From contig NZ_CP072467.1 in the NCBI RefSeq assembly GCF_018437505.1, forward strand, positions 2,170,001 through 2,234,000: a stretch of DNA of 64,000 bases, written 5' to 3'. How positions within the stretch are numbered: position 1 is the stretch's first letter; each line of letters begins with the position of its first letter. The notes beneath the pieces are model-generated. The model was not told where the DNA came from. It did not search any database and saw nothing but the letters and a program-made list of their open reading frames with translations. The position numbers and the translations under genes are program-made. This stretch comes from Spiractinospora alimapuensis. GTDB taxonomy: Bacteria > Actinomycetota > Actinomycetes > Streptosporangiales > Streptosporangiaceae. Shown one piece after another: positions 18,869-28,016 of the stretch.

Positions 18869-19834
18869 ATGGCAACAATTGATCCCTCTCCCGACGACAC
18901 AACGCCCGACACTTCCGCCCCGACACGTGCCGCTCCCAGCACGGTAGTGCGGATCCGGGCGCTCATCCCCTCCCTAGCGCCAGCGGAACGTCGGGTGGCC
19001 CGGGCGGTGGTGGACAATCCGGACCACGTCACGACGTGCTCGATTACCCAGCTCGCGAAGGAATGCGGAACGTCCGAGGCGACCATCATTCGCTTCTGTC
19101 GCACAATCGACTTCTCCGGGTACCGTGACCTGCGAATCACGCTCGCCACGGAGTCGGGACAGGCGCGGAGCGCCGGGCAGGAGCATCGGGACATCGGTGG
19201 TGACATCAACCCCGACGACACTCTGCTCACCGTGGTCGAGAAGATCGCCTACACCGACGCCCGCGCCGTCGAGGAGACCGGCGCGCAGCTCGACATCGAG
19301 GAGCTCCGCCGCGTCATCCTCGCCCTGTCCGGTGCGCGACGCATCGACATCTACGGAGTGGGCGCGAGCGCCTTCGTCGCCGCCGACTTCCAGCAGAAAC
19401 TGCACCGCATCGGAGTGACGTCCTTCGCCTGGTCCGACTCCCACACCATGCGCACGAGCGCCGCGGTGCTGGAGGACACCGACATGGCGATCGGGGTTTC
19501 CCACAGCGGTGCCACCACTGACACCATCGCCGCCCTCGCCCAGGCCCGGGCCCGGGGGGCGACCACCGTGGCCATCACCAACTTCCCGAGATCCGCCATC
19601 ACCGAGACCGCGGACCACTGCCTGACCACCGCGGCTCGGGAGACGACGTTCCGATCAGGAGCCACCGCCAGCAGGCTCGCGCAGCTCACCGTGGTGGACT
19701 GCGTTTTCGTCGGACTCGCGCAATTGCGCTACAGCGACAGCCGCGCAGCCCTGGAGTCCACCTTCGAGGCCGTGAAGGGGTTGCGCATCGACCGTGGTGA
19801 ACAGCAACGTCGAGCCCGGAGCCGCGATGACTGA
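18869..19834 (+). CDS. MurR/RpiR-family transcriptional regulator
   Basis: A 321-residue protein. The N-terminal RpiR HTH (about 26-100) includes the segments LAPAERRVARAVVDNPD and TQLAKECGTSEATIIRFCRT. A SIS phosphosugar-binding domain follows (about 135-265), with IDIYGVGASAFVAADFQQKL and GVSHSGATTDTIAAL. It is expected to sense MurNAc-6-phosphate or a related phosphosugar. It overlaps murQ by 8 bases and is divergent from a BadF-type kinase, matching a muropeptide-recycling switch. Confidence 0.9.
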   Translation: MATIDPSPDDTTPDTSAPTRAAPSTVVRIRALIPSLAPAERRVARAVVDNPDHVTTCSITQLAKECGTSEATIIRFCRTIDFSGYRDLRITLATESGQARSAGQEHRDIGGDINPDDTLLTVVEKIAYTDARAVEETGAQLDIEELRRVILALSGARRIDIYGVGASAFVAADFQQKLHRIGVTSFAWSDSHTMRTSAAVLEDTDMAIGVSHSGATTDTIAALAQARARGATTVAITNFPRSAITETADHCLTTAARETTFRSGATASRLAQLTVVDCVFVGLAQLRYSDSRAALESTFEAVKGLRIDRGEQQRRARSRDD

Positions 19835-20777
19835 GTCAGTGCCCGTCATGCACGCCCCCACGGAAGAACGCAACCACGACACCCACGACATCGACCTCCT
19901 GCCCAGCCTCGGCATCCTCCAACACATCAACACCGCCGACGCCACGGTGCCCAACGCGGTCGCCCTGGTTCTGCCGCAGCTCGCGCGGGTGGTCGACGCG
20001 GCCGTGGAGCGGGTACGCCACGGTGGTCGCGTCCACTACTTCGGCGCCGGGACGTCCGGTCGGCTCGCCGCTCTGGACGCGGCCGAGGTTCCGCCCACCT
20101 TCGGTGTGCCTCCTGACCTGTTCGTGGCTCACCACGCGGGCGGCCCCCGGGCCCTCTCCCAGTCCGTCAAGGAGGCGGAGGACGACGATCGGCTCGGCGC
20201 GTCCGACGCCGCCTGTGTCCACGCGCAGGACGTCGCGATCGGCGTCACCGCGAGTGGCACCACCCGCTACGTCGGGGGCGCGTTACGGGAGTGCCGCAGG
20301 GTGGGCGCCGTGACCGCCCTCATCAGCGCCAACCCGGGGTCCCCACTGGCCCACCAGGTCGACGTCCATGTCGGCGTGGACACCGGAGCGGAGGTGATCG
20401 CGGGGTCCACCCGCATGAAAGCCGGAACGGCGCAGAAGCTACTGCTCAACGCGTTCTCCACCGCGACACTCGTCCGGTTGGGCTGCACCTTCTCCAACCT
20501 GATGGTGGGTGTCGACGCCGGAAACGCCAAACTTCGTGGCCGCATGGTGGGACTCCTCGCCCAGGCCACCGGCTACACCGAGGACACCTGCGCCGAGACC
20601 CTGGCCGAGACCGGCGGCAACACCAGGGTCGCCCTGGTGAGTATGCTCGCCGGCGTACCGGTCGAGTCGGCGGTCATCGCCCTGCGCGACGCCGGTGGTT
20701 CCGTACGTGGAGCCCTGGAGAGCCTGGGCACCGGCCCGACCACTCCGACCCACGTCCCGGACGCGACGTACCCCTAG
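19827..20777 (+). CDS. murQ: N-acetylmuramic acid 6-phosphate etherase
   Basis: A 316-residue SIS-domain enzyme that cleaves the D-lactyl ether of MurNAc-6-P to give GlcNAc-6-P. Motifs match MurQ: GRVHYFGAGTSGRLAALDAA, AEVPPTFGVP with the catalytic Glu, VKEAEDDDRLG, IGVTASGTTRYVGGAL, ISANPGSP, IAGSTRMKAGTAQKLLLNAF and NLMVGVDAGNAKL. I chose ATG 19827, which overlaps the murR stop and has CGGAG upstream, over an in-frame start at 19794. It is co-transcribed with murR. Confidence 0.95.
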   Translation: MTESVPVMHAPTEERNHDTHDIDLLPSLGILQHINTADATVPNAVALVLPQLARVVDAAVERVRHGGRVHYFGAGTSGRLAALDAAEVPPTFGVPPDLFVAHHAGGPRALSQSVKEAEDDDRLGASDAACVHAQDVAIGVTASGTTRYVGGALRECRRVGAVTALISANPGSPLAHQVDVHVGVDTGAEVIAGSTRMKAGTAQKLLLNAFSTATLVRLGCTFSNLMVGVDAGNAKLRGRMVGLLAQATGYTEDTCAETLAETGGNTRVALVSMLAGVPVESAVIALRDAGGSVRGALESLGTGPTTPTHVPDATYP

Positions 20778-21053
20778 TCCTCCACGGTCCGGCACTCCGC
20801 TCCCCCGTCGTCACGGACCCATCACGCATGCCCCGGTCGTCGGCAACGGTGCGCCGACTTCACGACAACCCACCGACCGCACGGGGGACGGGCCGACACG
20901 ACTCCCCCACGACTCTCGTCCGCTCCACACCACTCACCCGAACGGCCACTGCCACGGCACGACAACACGTGACGCGGAGCACACCGCGGTGGGCGGGTGC
21001 TCCCGCCCACCAGCGCGGGGCCGGCGCCCCACACGGTTCATGGGAACCGGCGA

Positions 21054-22352
21054 CTACTCGCCCGATCCCCCGTCGCGGACCCAGCCTTCCGACCCGTCCG
21101 AACCGAACAAAGGCACGTACGCGTCCCGCTCGGCGGGCAGTCCCCACGCCGCCGCGAGCTCGCTGACCTGGCTGTGTTCCCACGCCTGGGGTGACAGAGT
21201 GGCGACGGCGGCCAGGGCCTGTCGCCCGTGCGCGTCGACGGAGTCCGGGGCGACGTCACCGGAGGCCTGGGACCGTGGGCCGAGGGCGAACTCCAGGGCG
21301 TCGGTCACCAGGAGGGTCGCGTCGACCTCCGCGTCCCACACCGCGCACAACGTGCCGAACGCGTCCGCCTTCGCGCCCCTTGCCCGCTCGCCCAGCAGCC
21401 CCGCCGTCAGCATCAGGTGGGTGTGGTCGTCGACGTCGGCGTAGGGCGAGGGGAAGATCTCGTCCAGGTCCGGCGCGGCCAGGTGCGGCAACAGGACCTC
21501 TGTGGTGTGTTCGGGAACCTTGGTACCGAACACGTGCACCTGGCCGACGGCCGCCGCGATGCTCGTGGCGTCATCGGCGTCGAAGACCTTGGACTCGAGG
21601 AGTTCCAGGGCGCGGGCGTCACTCTCGTCGCTGAGCACGCCGATCGCGAACAGCGCGGAGGGGAGATCCTCGTCGGGAATGTCGCTGAGTCGCTCATAGG
21701 CGCGCAGGAGGGGAACGAGCCGGCTGGCCTCCTCCGGGAAGAGCGAGAACAGGTTCGCGGCCTCCTGGGGGACGTACTCGCGGTTGCGCAGCACGGGATC
21801 GTGCACGAGGCGCATGAGGCGCGGTATCCGCTCACGGATGGCGTCGTGGGTGGCGAGCTCCGCGGCGACGAGGGCGCCGCCGCCGGTCGTGAGCGCCTTC
21901 AGTTGGGTGGTGTGCCGGCGATGCCGCTGTTCGGTGGGCGCCTCGGCGATCCACGTCCGGTAGCGGTCCGTGGCCTCGTCCACTGTGTGTCCGGAGACCC
22001 ACGCCACCTCGTCGCGCCAGAGCTGGACGTCGCGCGGACGGGGGATCGCGTCGCCGGGGCGGCCGGCGGCGAACTCGTGCAGCAGGGCGAGCACGTCGTA
22101 GGGGCGGACCGTCGCCGCGTCGGTCGCGATACGAACCAGGTAACTGACCACACCGGGTGCGGCCACATGCCCCGGAGCGGGATAGTTCAGGAGCTCCGCG
22201 AGGGCATAGCTGGCCTCCAGCGGGTCCTCGCTGTGGTGAAGTTCCGCGAGGAGTTCGGGAACCTGCTCTCCTCCGTCGCCCACCCGGCCGCGCCAGTCAA
22301 TGTCGCCCACACCGCTCAGTGGGCCGTCACCCGAGTCACTCAGCATGCTCAT
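21054..22352 (-). CDS. hypothetical helical-repeat (HEAT-like) protein
   Basis: A 432-residue soluble protein of consecutive helices, with pairs such as LLRAYERLSDIPDEDLPSAL and LEASYALAELLNY that resemble HEAT/ARM repeats. No catalytic motif is recognised. ATG 22352 is the first plausible start; a second ATG follows two codons later. The frame upstream of it is arginine-rich shadow sequence. Comparable proteins are common in actinomycete genomes without known function. Confidence 0.65.
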   Translation of the reverse strand: MSMLSDSGDGPLSGVGDIDWRGRVGDGGEQVPELLAELHHSEDPLEASYALAELLNYPAPGHVAAPGVVSYLVRIATDAATVRPYDVLALLHEFAAGRPGDAIPRPRDVQLWRDEVAWVSGHTVDEATDRYRTWIAEAPTEQRHRRHTTQLKALTTGGGALVAAELATHDAIRERIPRLMRLVHDPVLRNREYVPQEAANLFSLFPEEASRLVPLLRAYERLSDIPDEDLPSALFAIGVLSDESDARALELLESKVFDADDATSIAAAVGQVHVFGTKVPEHTTEVLLPHLAAPDLDEIFPSPYADVDDHTHLMLTAGLLGERARGAKADAFGTLCAVWDAEVDATLLVTDALEFALGPRSQASGDVAPDSVDAHGRQALAAVATLSPQAWEHSQVSELAAAWGLPAERDAYVPLFGSDGSEGWVRDGGSGE

Positions 22353-22513
22353 GACCCTATAGTCTCGCCGCGCGTCCTCGGCGCCCCGCGGTTGACCTCC
22401 GCGCCGGGCTTCGTCGACCGGATTCGGACGTCCGTGGTGGGCGCCGCCGTCCCGTGACCGTGTACGCGGCCCGCGACGGTGGTGCGCCGTCCCGCGAACC
22501 CGAGGAAGGCGGC

Positions 22514-23046
22514 TCAGTCCGCGATCCAGCCTCCGCCGGCGACGAACCGGTAACTGCCACTCCAGCTTCCCCAGGAGGAGGACTCGACACCATTGCTCTC
22601 GGTGGACTCGTAGGAGTCCTCGCCCGGCTCGATCACGATGGTGACCGTGCCGCCGTCCTCGAAGGTGATCTCGCCGGCATGGACCGCGGCCAGACACACC
22701 GCTGAGTCGTCGGTGTAGAGCTCATCTCCCCACAGGGGACCCGCGCTGTCCTCATCGCCGTCGGCTGGGCAGTCGTAGACGAACTCGGATCCGTCCTGGC
22801 CACGGTGTTCCCGGGGGGTGGTGGACCAGTCGGCCTCCTGGATCGATCCGTCGCCTCCGTCGCCCGATTCCCCGCCCTCGTCAGCGTCCTCCTCGGCGGC
22901 GTCCCCGCCGTCCTCCGGCGCGGTCTCGGCGTCCTCTGGTGGGGGCTCCTGCTCGGAGGAGTCCCTCCGCAGGCGGTGAGTAACAGACCGCTCAGAACCG
23001 CGGTCAGCGCGATCCCCGCTTTCGCCGTGTGTGCTTCGTACCGCAT
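22514..23046 (-). pseudogene. LCCL-domain lipoprotein, frameshifted after the signal peptide
   Basis: From ATG 23046 (upstream AAGGGACGGGCAG) the frame encodes a lipoprotein signal, GIALTAVLSGLLLTACGG. It then runs into Pro/Arg-rich nonsense. A second frame picks up immediately with an acidic linker (SSEQEPPPEDAE) and an LCCL-like domain of the pattern YDCPADGD...LWGDELYTDDSAVCLAAVHAG...VTIVIEPGEDSY, ending in WSGSYRF. One additional G in the GGG at 22963-22965 would join both frames as LTACGGDSSEQE. This is either a real one-base deletion or a sequence error. Restored, it would be a normal secreted lipoprotein. Confidence 0.75.
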
Positions 23047-23200
23047 CCTGCCCGTCCCTTCTGGTCGTTCCTGTCGTCGGCGGCGCACAGCGTACAGCAG
23101 TAGTGTGCGCCGAATCACGGCGGGTTACCAGGCGAGGGCGATCGTCGCAGGTCATCGGACACGAACCGGGTGGACCCGGTGCGGCCCACCGCGCGGGGGT

Positions 23201-23794
23201 CTACTTCCGGCGCCGGACGCGGCCGTATCTCGTGCGCAGGTACCCGCCCTTGCACTCACCCGTGATGCGCACATGGGGCATACCGTCGGCGCCGCCGACC
23301 TCGTCGAGCTTGTTGACCACGTGCCCCATCCAGGAGGTGTCGAGGTCCAGTTGGGCGGTCACGCCGGGCGGGAAGATGAGGTCGGCGGAACCCCAGGAGA
23401 GAGTCACCTCGATCTCCACCTGGGAGGACTGGAAGCTGGCCTCACGGAAGTCCAGGCGGGTCGCCCCACCTGGGTTGCTGAGGACGATCTTGTGCGGGAC
23501 CACCCACTGCCCTCGGCGGATGATGTTGCCCATCTTCTCGCGGAGCTCCAGGACCTCACCACCCTGCCGGGCGAGGTGGGCCGCGCCGGCGGCGGGCGCC
23601 ACCTGCCCGTCCGGCAGGTCCGCCGTGATGGGAATCAGGTCACCGTAGGTACGCGCCTGGTAAGTGCGCTCGAGACGTTCGTCCAGCTCGTCCAGCGCGA
23701 TGCGCCCCTCGGCCGCGGCCTCACGGAGCCGTTCGGCGACCTGGTCGCGGTCGGAGTCGGCGGCACGCATCGAATGCGGGTCGATACTACTCAC
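23201..23794 (-). CDS. DUF1707 (SHOCT-like) protein with LiaF-like C-terminal domain
   Basis: A 197-residue cytosolic protein. The DUF1707 domain is at about 7-60: MRAADSDRDQVAERLREAAAEGRI and LDELDERLERTYQARTYGDL. The C-terminal beta domain (about 85-197) resembles the cell-wall-active antibiotic response domain of LiaF/YvqF proteins. No transmembrane helix is seen. GTG at 23794 is preceded by AGGAG. Confidence 0.82.
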   Translation of the reverse strand: MSSIDPHSMRAADSDRDQVAERLREAAAEGRIALDELDERLERTYQARTYGDLIPITADLPDGQVAPAAGAAHLARQGGEVLELREKMGNIIRRGQWVVPHKIVLSNPGGATRLDFREASFQSSQVEIEVTLSWGSADLIFPPGVTAQLDLDTSWMGHVVNKLDEVGGADGMPHVRITGECKGGYLRTRYGRVRRRK

Positions 23795-24459
23795 GGCTCT
23801 CCTGGCATCGGGGTGTGCGAATCAAGACTAATCCCTCCCAACCCCATCTCTCGGCAGCGGATCCGGACGTGGCTCCGCTCGTGTGGCCTTTGGGTCGAGG
23901 GCGGAGGCGGAGGACGGCCATCGCGGCGGCCGTGGGGTTCTCATTCCGCGGTGTTCGGCCCGCCGACGAGTCCGGGGGCGGTTCCCGTTCGGCCGCGCGA
24001 GCGAATCACGGTGGTCATCGGGAGGGTGAAGGACCAGTTCTGGTTGGCCGGGCTCAGGGAGGTACCACCGGGGGCTGGCGGCTCGGGCGAGCGCGTCGGC
24101 ACGCGGCAGGCACCGATCTGACACAACGGCTGATGAGCGCACTCCGACCGGCGCCGCGAAGGGTGGAGACCTCCGCGTCAGCGCCCGGCGCGACCTTCCC
24201 CACCGATTCCTCGACTGAGTCTTCAATCGCCGCCAGCGCGGCTGCGCCCCCTCCCCCCGGCACGAGAACCCGCGTTCCCGAGCGCTCTCACCCCCGACCT
24301 CCCAGCGGTGGCGTGACGTCCTGGACCCACTGGACAGCGGCTGCCTTGGGCAGGTCCGGTCACGGGTCACCGGCGCGGCGGTGGGTGGGCCGGCCCAGAC
24401 GCGGGCCGGCCCAGCCTTTCAGTGGTCATGAGCGGCGGAGCGCTCGGTTCAGCGTGCGA
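23795..24459. other. long intergenic region
   Basis: No gene is recognised in 665 bases. A minus-strand frame at 24054-24263 shows a short protein-like stretch (AIEDSVEESVGKVAPGADAE), which could be a remnant but has no clear start or neighbour. The right end carries GGGCCGGCCC repeated at 24387-24396 and 24403-24412, separated by six bases. This could form a hairpin downstream of the minus-strand helicase-like gene. Confidence 0.4.
24387..24412 (-). terminator. candidate terminator of the helicase-like gene
   Basis: The two GGGCCGGCCC boxes, each itself palindromic, form a 10-bp stem with a 6-base loop 48 bases downstream of the stop codon. There is no U-tract. Confidence 0.4.
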
Positions 24460-26304
24460 TCAGTCGCGCGGGAGGAGCCGACTGGGTGTGTCCGCGTAGG
24501 AGAGGTAGAGGGAGTCCCGTGCGCTCATGGCGGCCGCGTAGAGGACGTTCCGTTCCGTGGTGTGGACCTGGGCCAGGCTCACGGGGTCGCCCCCGGTGGA
24601 GCGCAGCGCGGCGCGTGGGGGAACCAGTGTCTCCCCCAGCCCCACCAGGGCCACTCGGCGGAACTCCTGCCCCGCGAGCTGGTGCATCGTGTCCACCCGC
24701 ACCGCCCCGGGATCGTCCACGGCGGTCACGGGCGCCGTACGGACGCCCGCCGCCTCCAGTTCCTTGCGCAGCCGTCGCACGATCCAGTGGTTGCGTCCGG
24801 CGACGGCGATCGCGTGGGGTTCACCGTCTCTCTCCACCCAGTGACCCACCAATCGGGTCACCGCGTCGTATTCCTCGGCCCGACCTGTCGCCTGGTGGAC
24901 GGTCGGCCGCGGCCCCCGCAGAGTGGACCAGGGCGCTCTGTGCGTCGTGTTGGTCCGGATCCCGGTGGCGAACTCCTCGATCTCCTTCGTCGTTCGGTAT
25001 CCGTCGCGGAGGATGCGTGCCCGGCCGCGAACGTGGATTCCCAGGGCGGCCAGTGACACCCTCGGTTCCGTCACCCGTTGCGCGGGGTCGCCGGTCAGGA
25101 ACACGTCGTCGGCGCCTGGCGGCACGATCGCGCGGACGAGCCGCAGGTGAGTCGGATGGAACGCGTGGACGGCGTCCACCACCACGTGTCGGTAGCGCGG
25201 CCCAGCGCGGCGGACGGTCTCCGCGGCCCGTGCGGCGAGGTGGATCCGGCCCCAGTTGTTGTGGGCCCGCATCGCTCCGGCGTAACGCTGGATCGTACGC
25301 CACACACCACGCCGGTACTCCGGCGCCAGGTGGACGCGGCGGCCGTTACGGTCACACCGCAGATACGCCGCGGGATCGGCGATCTCCTGGGCGAGGAGGA
25401 CATGCTCCCACTCGTCGACCAGGAACCGACCGGTGAACGGAACACCGTCGGCCTCGGCCATCCGTTGCCAGTCCGCCACGAGCTCCTCCCGCGTCAGCAC
25501 CTGCGGGCGATGACCGATCGACTCCGCGACGACGCCCTGGGCGAGTCCGCCGATCGTCGTCACGTCGAGCCTGGCGCGGTCATCACTGTCGCCGAGCAGC
25601 TCGTCCAGGTGGTGGGACAGGGTCTGTGCCCGTGCCGCCTGCGCCGTGACCAGGAGGACACGTTCGGGAACCCCGCCCGCCGTCTCCGCCTCGGCACGGC
25701 CGCCAACCCGTCGCGCCAGGGCCCCGGCCCGGTGCAGTGGGATCGTGCCGATCCCCGTGGCCGGCGAACCGGTGACCTGGGTCGATCCAGCGAAGTTTCC
25801 GTGGGTGAGGGGACGGTGCCGCGGATGGAGGTAGGTGCGCCAGGGGCCGAACGGGGCGTTCACCACGGCGGTGAGAGCCGCCGGCGCGACGATCGGTTCG
25901 TCGTTGACCCTGGGGAGCCCGGTGCTGGGGACACGCGGAGCGGGGACCGTGCCCAGTGGCGTGGTCGGCTCGGGCTCGGGGGTGTAGGCGTGGGCGTACG
26001 CCAGGGCCTCGGCGCGTGGCCGCACCGTGACCAGGCAGTACAGGTCTTCGCTTCTCGGCACGATGACTCCGGACCAGTCGTCGTCAAGGCTCAGTACTCG
26101 TACCTCGTTCGTCCCAACGCTTGTGTCAACACCTCGGTCGGCGATGAAGTCACGCATCACCGACAGTGTCGCGAGTTGTATGTCGCGGTCCATCTGGGAG
26201 AAGTCGTCCAGAAAGCTGGGGGCTATCGCGAGCTGAGGCACAGGTTCCTCCGTAAGGCCATGGATCGCGAGGGGGAAGGAGGCCACCGCGGCCATCGCGT
26301 CCAT
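24460..26304 (-). CDS. RelE-like/UvrD-like helicase homologue with disabled ATPase motifs
   Basis: A 614-residue relative of actinomycete RelE-UvrD fusion proteins. Residues 24-105 match their RelE-like N-terminus and 152-614 the SF1 helicase body. Motif I reads TGSPATGIGTIPLHR (178-192) where active homologues have TGxPGTGKTVVALHR, so the lysine is Ile185 and the next Thr is Gly186. Motif II reads VVVDAVHAF (374-382) instead of VVVDEAQDL, so Glu is Ala378. Motif III GDPAQR and the overall fold markers are kept; the motif VI arginine region reads AMSAR. This looks like a folded protein without ATPase activity. ATG 26304 has AGGA eight bases upstream. It lies downstream of an equally degenerate deaminase and rsr on the same strand. 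Confidence 0.8.
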   Translation of the reverse strand: MDAMAAVASFPLAIHGLTEEPVPQLAIAPSFLDDFSQMDRDIQLATLSVMRDFIADRGVDTSVGTNEVRVLSLDDDWSGVIVPRSEDLYCLVTVRPRAEALAYAHAYTPEPEPTTPLGTVPAPRVPSTGLPRVNDEPIVAPAALTAVVNAPFGPWRTYLHPRHRPLTHGNFAGSTQVTGSPATGIGTIPLHRAGALARRVGGRAEAETAGGVPERVLLVTAQAARAQTLSHHLDELLGDSDDRARLDVTTIGGLAQGVVAESIGHRPQVLTREELVADWQRMAEADGVPFTGRFLVDEWEHVLLAQEIADPAAYLRCDRNGRRVHLAPEYRRGVWRTIQRYAGAMRAHNNWGRIHLAARAAETVRRAGPRYRHVVVDAVHAFHPTHLRLVRAIVPPGADDVFLTGDPAQRVTEPRVSLAALGIHVRGRARILRDGYRTTKEIEEFATGIRTNTTHRAPWSTLRGPRPTVHQATGRAEEYDAVTRLVGHWVERDGEPHAIAVAGRNHWIVRRLRKELEAAGVRTAPVTAVDDPGAVRVDTMHQLAGQEFRRVALVGLGETLVPPRAALRSTGGDPVSLAQVHTTERNVLYAAAMSARDSLYLSYADTPSRLLPRD

Positions 26305-26536
26305 ATTGGTATTCCTACGCCTCGGCGGATTTCGGCAAACCGGCCCACACACCGGAAACCCGAGAAGGAAAACGTGCGATCAACACTCCAGGTTATCGCT
26401 GGTCATCGACGCCATTTCGCACCCTGGTTCGGTCGATTGCACCGACACCGCCCAGAAGGGGCCCTCACGGGCATGACAGCCCGCGATCCCGGGAACCGAA
26501 AGGCTGTTTTCGACCTCGCCGAATTTGGGCCGGCGG

Positions 26537-27658
26537 TTACCAGAGGTCCTCCCGGCGGAAGAGCGCGCCGCGAACCTGGTCGACCCGCTCCCGCGCGTAT
26601 CCGGGCTTGATGACGTGGTTGATGAGGGCGAGGCGCTCGTCGTGCGGCAGGAAGGCCGACTTCATCGCGTTGACCGTGAACCAGCTCAGGTCGTCCAGGG
26701 TGTAGCCGAACGTGCGGCACAGCGCCTCGAACTCCGCCGTCATGGAGGTGTCGCTGAGCAGACGGTTCCCCGGGTTGACGGTGACGCGGAACCGCAGTCG
26801 GCGCAGCATGTCGATCGGATGCTCGGCGAGCGAGTCCACGACGCCCATGTGCACGTTCATGGTGGGGCACAGTTCCAGCGGAATGCGCTGGTCCCGAATG
26901 TAGGCGGAGAGCTGCCCGAGCTTGTCGCCGTCGGCGTCGCGAACGATGTCCTCCGCGATGCGCACACCGTGGCCGAGCCGGTGCGCCCCGCACCAGTGCA
27001 CCGCCTCCGCGATCGACGCCACACCGAAGTCCTGTCCCGCGTGCAGCGTCAGGTGGAAGTTCTCCTGCCGAATCCGCTCACAGGCGGCGATGTGGCGACT
27101 CGGCCGGTCGCCGTACTCCGGGCCGGCGACGTCGAACCCGACCACACCCGCGTCCCGCTGTCGAAGCGCGAGGTCGGCGATCTCCATCGCCGCCGCGGAC
27201 TCCCGCAGCGCCGTGAGGATCACCCGGGCGGTGATGTCCCCGCCCCGGAAACGCGCCTGCGCCATTCCCACCCGCAGGCCCTCGAGCACGGCCTGGGTGG
27301 CCCCCGCCAGGTCGAGGTCCTGGCGCGTGTGCTGTTCCGGGGCGAAACGGATCTCCGCGTACACCACGCCGTCCACGGCGAGGTCGAGTACGGCCTCGCG
27401 GGCGACCCGCGACAACGCCTCCTCGGTCTGGGTCAGGTCGACGACCGGCTCCTGTCGCGCGAGGTACTCCTCGATCGACGCGGTCGGCGCGGTGTCCCGG
27501 AACCACCGCGCGAGCCGGTCCGGCTCCGTCGCGGGGAGCTCCCGCTCCGCTTCCCGTGACAGCGCTGTCAGGGTCGACGGCCGCACGCCGCCGATCAGGT
27601 GGTCGTTGAGCACCACCTTCGGCAGCCGTTGGATCGTCCTCCCGGTGAGTTCAGCCAT
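26537..27658 (-). CDS. adenosine deaminase homologue lacking key active-site residues
   Basis: A 373-residue protein that aligns end to end with actinobacterial adenosine deaminase (VVYAEIRFAPEQH, GVVGFDVAGPE, HRLGHGVRI, LELCPTMNV, FTVNAMKSAF). The zinc motif LHDHLDGG reads LNDHLIGG, so the first His is Asn18 and the Asp is Ile22. HAGE reads HAGQ, so the proton donor is Gln209. VNTDNRL reads VNPGNRL, so the Thr-Asp pair at the active site is Pro296-Gly297. Ordinary deamination by the known mechanism is very unlikely; a nucleoside-binding role is possible. ATG 27658 has AAGGAG five bases upstream. A TATGAT -10 box lies at 27748-27753. Confidence 0.85.
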   Translation of the reverse strand: MAELTGRTIQRLPKVVLNDHLIGGVRPSTLTALSREAERELPATEPDRLARWFRDTAPTASIEEYLARQEPVVDLTQTEEALSRVAREAVLDLAVDGVVYAEIRFAPEQHTRQDLDLAGATQAVLEGLRVGMAQARFRGGDITARVILTALRESAAAMEIADLALRQRDAGVVGFDVAGPEYGDRPSRHIAACERIRQENFHLTLHAGQDFGVASIAEAVHWCGAHRLGHGVRIAEDIVRDADGDKLGQLSAYIRDQRIPLELCPTMNVHMGVVDSLAEHPIDMLRRLRFRVTVNPGNRLLSDTSMTAEFEALCRTFGYTLDDLSWFTVNAMKSAFLPHDERLALINHVIKPGYARERVDQVRGALFRREDLW

Positions 27659-28016
27659 GTTCTCCTTGTCCGCGTTGTGCACGCGACGCGCGCGGCCCGA
27701 TCGTCCCGCGTCGAGCCGGTGCGCCGCGCCGTGGGTAAATTGCCGAAATCATACCCCAGGGGACCAGGCACGATGCCCGCCCCCACGCGGAGACACACGC
27801 CACTTCTCGTCGGCTCGCCCCGACTCCATCTGGGAGGGGACGCTCGGTCCACGCACCACGCTGGCCCGTCCCGGCGTCCGCGACCGGTTCGCCGACGCGC
27901 GGGCCCCGGACCGGCCCGCGAACTCCCGTCGCAGCCCGGCGTGGGGGTGGGTGGGACGTACCCGCCACCCCCACGCCGGTGACCGCGGGTTCCGGCGACG
28001 GGGACCGCTGAGGGCC
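27659..28016. other. intergenic region between rsr and the deaminase-like gene
   Basis: No gene seen. On the minus strand it contains TATGAT (27748-27753, written ATCATA on the plus strand), a near-consensus -10 element about 90 bases upstream of the deaminase-like start; no good -35 is evident. This suggests the deaminase-like gene has its own promoter in addition to any readthrough from rsr. Confidence 0.45.

Noticed and set aside
24054-24263. A 69-codon minus-strand frame between DUF1707 and the helicase-like gene
   Set aside because: A short helix-like stretch is visible, but there is no RBS, no homology that I recognise and an Arg/Pro-rich end. It is mentioned only as a possible remnant.
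25078-26610. Long plus-strand open frame over the helicase-like gene
   Set aside because: Shadow of the minus-strand gene. The minus-strand product has clear RelE-like and helicase motifs and an RBS.
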